Of a DNA stretch of 6,930 bases, positions 6,116 to 6,930 are shown piece after piece. This stretch comes from an uncultured Clostridia bacterium (lineage in GTDB: Bacteria; Bacillota; Clostridia; JAAYHZ01). Numbering within the stretch: position 1 is the first letter of the stretch; every line of letters starts with the position of its first letter. Location of the stretch: the NCBI GenBank assembly GCA_937894465.1, contig CALCRE010000182.1, positions 1 through 6,930 of the forward strand, written 5' to 3'. The notes below the pieces were generated by a model. The model did no database searches. It was not told the origin of the DNA and worked only from the letters and a program-made list of their open reading frames with translations. The position numbers were made by a program, and so were the translations under genes.

Positions 6116-6930
6116 ATGATAGAAAAAAAAATAAAGAAGGAAATAAAAATAGGGGAAGAACGGATCGGGGGCCATCACAAGGTTTTGATTCAATCCATGA
6201 CCAACACAAGAACCGTGGATATCCATGCCACGGTCAGTCAGGTGCAACGTTTACAAGACGCCGGATGTAAAGCCGTCCGGATCACGGTACCGGATCATGA
6301 AAGCGCTGTGGCATTCGGTGAAATCAAAAAGCAAGTATCCCTACCCCTTATAGCCGACATCCACTTTGATTACAGATTGGCTGTCAGCGCCATTGAAAAC
6401 GGTGCTGACAAAATCCGTATTAACCCGGGTAATATCGGGGGAGTGGAAAAAGTCAAATATGTAGCGGATACCGCAGGCCAATACGGTATTCCCATTCGAA
6501 TCGGGGTGAACTCCGGTTCTCTTGAGAAAGATCTTTTAAAAAAATATGACAAGGTGACTCCGGAAGCCATGGTGGAATCTTTGGGCAGATATGTGACCAT
6601 GATGGAGAACATGGGGTTTTATGATTTGGTTTTATCCATAAAAGCTTCGGATGTAATCCTGAATAAAAAAGCAAATGAATACGCTTCGGAGCAATTTGAC
6701 TATCCTTTGCACATCGGTGTGACTGAAGCCGGAACATTTTTGTCAGCATCGGTGAAGTCGGCGGTGGGGCTTGGTGCTTTGTTGTTACAAGGCATTGGAG
6801 ACACCATAAGAGTGTCGGTGGCGGGGGATCCGGTGAAGGAAATTGCAGTAGCCCAAGAAATCTTGAATGCATGCGGCTTGAGTGAATCCGGTTTGGATAT
6901 TGTGGCATGCATTCAAGATTTCTTGGGCTA
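6116..6930 (+). CDS. ispG: 4-hydroxy-3-methylbut-2-enyl diphosphate synthase (IspG/GcpE), 3' end missing
   Basis: IspG is a 4Fe-4S enzyme converting methylerythritol cyclodiphosphate to HMBPP, the penultimate MEP-pathway step. The N-terminal TIM-barrel is well preserved: QSMTNT (residues 26-31), IADIHFDYRLA, KIRINPGNIGG, RIGVNSGSLEKDLL, LVLSIKASDV, HIGVTEAGT and GIGDTIRVSVAGDP. The frame reaches the first cluster cysteine (Cys265, in DIVAC). There the family should continue with PTCGR, but this sequence reads IQDFLG. Those last 20 bases are the reverse complement of 6849-6868, so true ispG sequence probably ends at about 6910. The C-terminal cluster domain, normally another 80 or so residues, is absent. 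ATG 6116 puts the conserved IGG at the usual distance. ATG 6092, overlapping the rseP stop as ATGA, is an alternative adding eight residues. Neither has a strong ribosome binding site. Confidence 0.93.
   Translation, partial: MIEKKIKKEIKIGEERIGGHHKVLIQSMTNTRTVDIHATVSQVQRLQDAGCKAVRITVPDHESAVAFGEIKKQVSLPLIADIHFDYRLAVSAIENGADKIRINPGNIGGVEKVKYVADTAGQYGIPIRIGVNSGSLEKDLLKKYDKVTPEAMVESLGRYVTMMENMGFYDLVLSIKASDVILNKKANEYASEQFDYPLHIGVTEAGTFLSASVKSAVGLGALLLQGIGDTIRVSVAGDPVKEIAVAQEILNACGLSESGLDIVACIQDFLG
6849..6930. repeat. Perfect 26-bp inverted repeat ending at the window edge
   Basis: The left arm at 6849-6874 and the right arm at 6905-6930 are exact reverse complements over 26 bases, separated by 30 nt. 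The inner end of each arm is the self-complementary hexamer GCATGC (6869-6874 and 6905-6910). The right arm runs to the last base, so the repeat may continue beyond the window. It interrupts ispG exactly where the conserved PTCGR should follow. The best reading is a fold-back (template-switch) chimera or an assembly-end artefact, rather than a biological element. Confidence 0.9.

Noticed and set aside
6453..6908. Long minus-strand open frame (151 residues) opposite ispG
   Set aside because: It is proline- and serine-rich with no family resemblance, and lies antisense to a clear ispG; it is a shadow frame.

Overview
The right-hand three quarters of the window carry a conserved bacterial cluster, uppS-cdsA-dxr-rseP-ispG, all on the + strand with short gaps or overlaps. 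The gene order, the low G+C, AT-rich codon use, strong AGGAGG-type ribosome binding sites and a TTG start on dxr all point to a Firmicute, most likely a Clostridia-class organism. The genus cannot be told from the sequence alone. The cluster joins the MEP isoprenoid pathway (dxr, ispG) to use of its product in the undecaprenyl lipid carrier for cell-wall synthesis (uppS). It also covers phospholipid precursor synthesis (cdsA) and a site-2 intramembrane protease (rseP).

Layout. Positions 1-1786 are an accessory region that looks like a graveyard of decayed genes. It starts with the C-terminal end of an unrecognised protein (to 158) that overlaps, in another frame, an unrecognised 215-residue ORF (109-756). 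Next come a C-terminal remnant of a DUF4143-type ATPase (786-1145), a minus-strand remnant of a Fic-family protein (about 1151-1311), and a frameshifted fibronectin-III-like fragment (1356-1786). No intact mobile element is visible. The usual clostridial upstream neighbours of uppS (rpsB, tsf, pyrH, frr) are not here.

Positions 1787-1987 hold the apparent control region of the cluster, with a perfect extended -10 promoter element at 1927-1935 and a 10-bp tandem duplication. uppS most likely starts at 1988; the open frame runs back to 1841, but that would place the promoter inside the gene. uppS overlaps cdsA by 20 nt, cdsA is followed after 9 nt by dxr, a 75-nt gap with a strong Shine-Dalgarno precedes rseP, and ispG begins just after (or overlapping) the rseP stop.

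The right end is suspicious. ispG reads normally until its first iron-sulphur cysteine. The last 20 bases are then the exact reverse complement of sequence about 60 bases upstream, giving a perfect 26-bp inverted repeat that ends at the window edge. This looks like a fold-back chimera at a contig end rather than real gene sequence. I see no convincing new biological system; the most informative observations are this terminal fold-back and the layered gene remnants next to the housekeeping operon.
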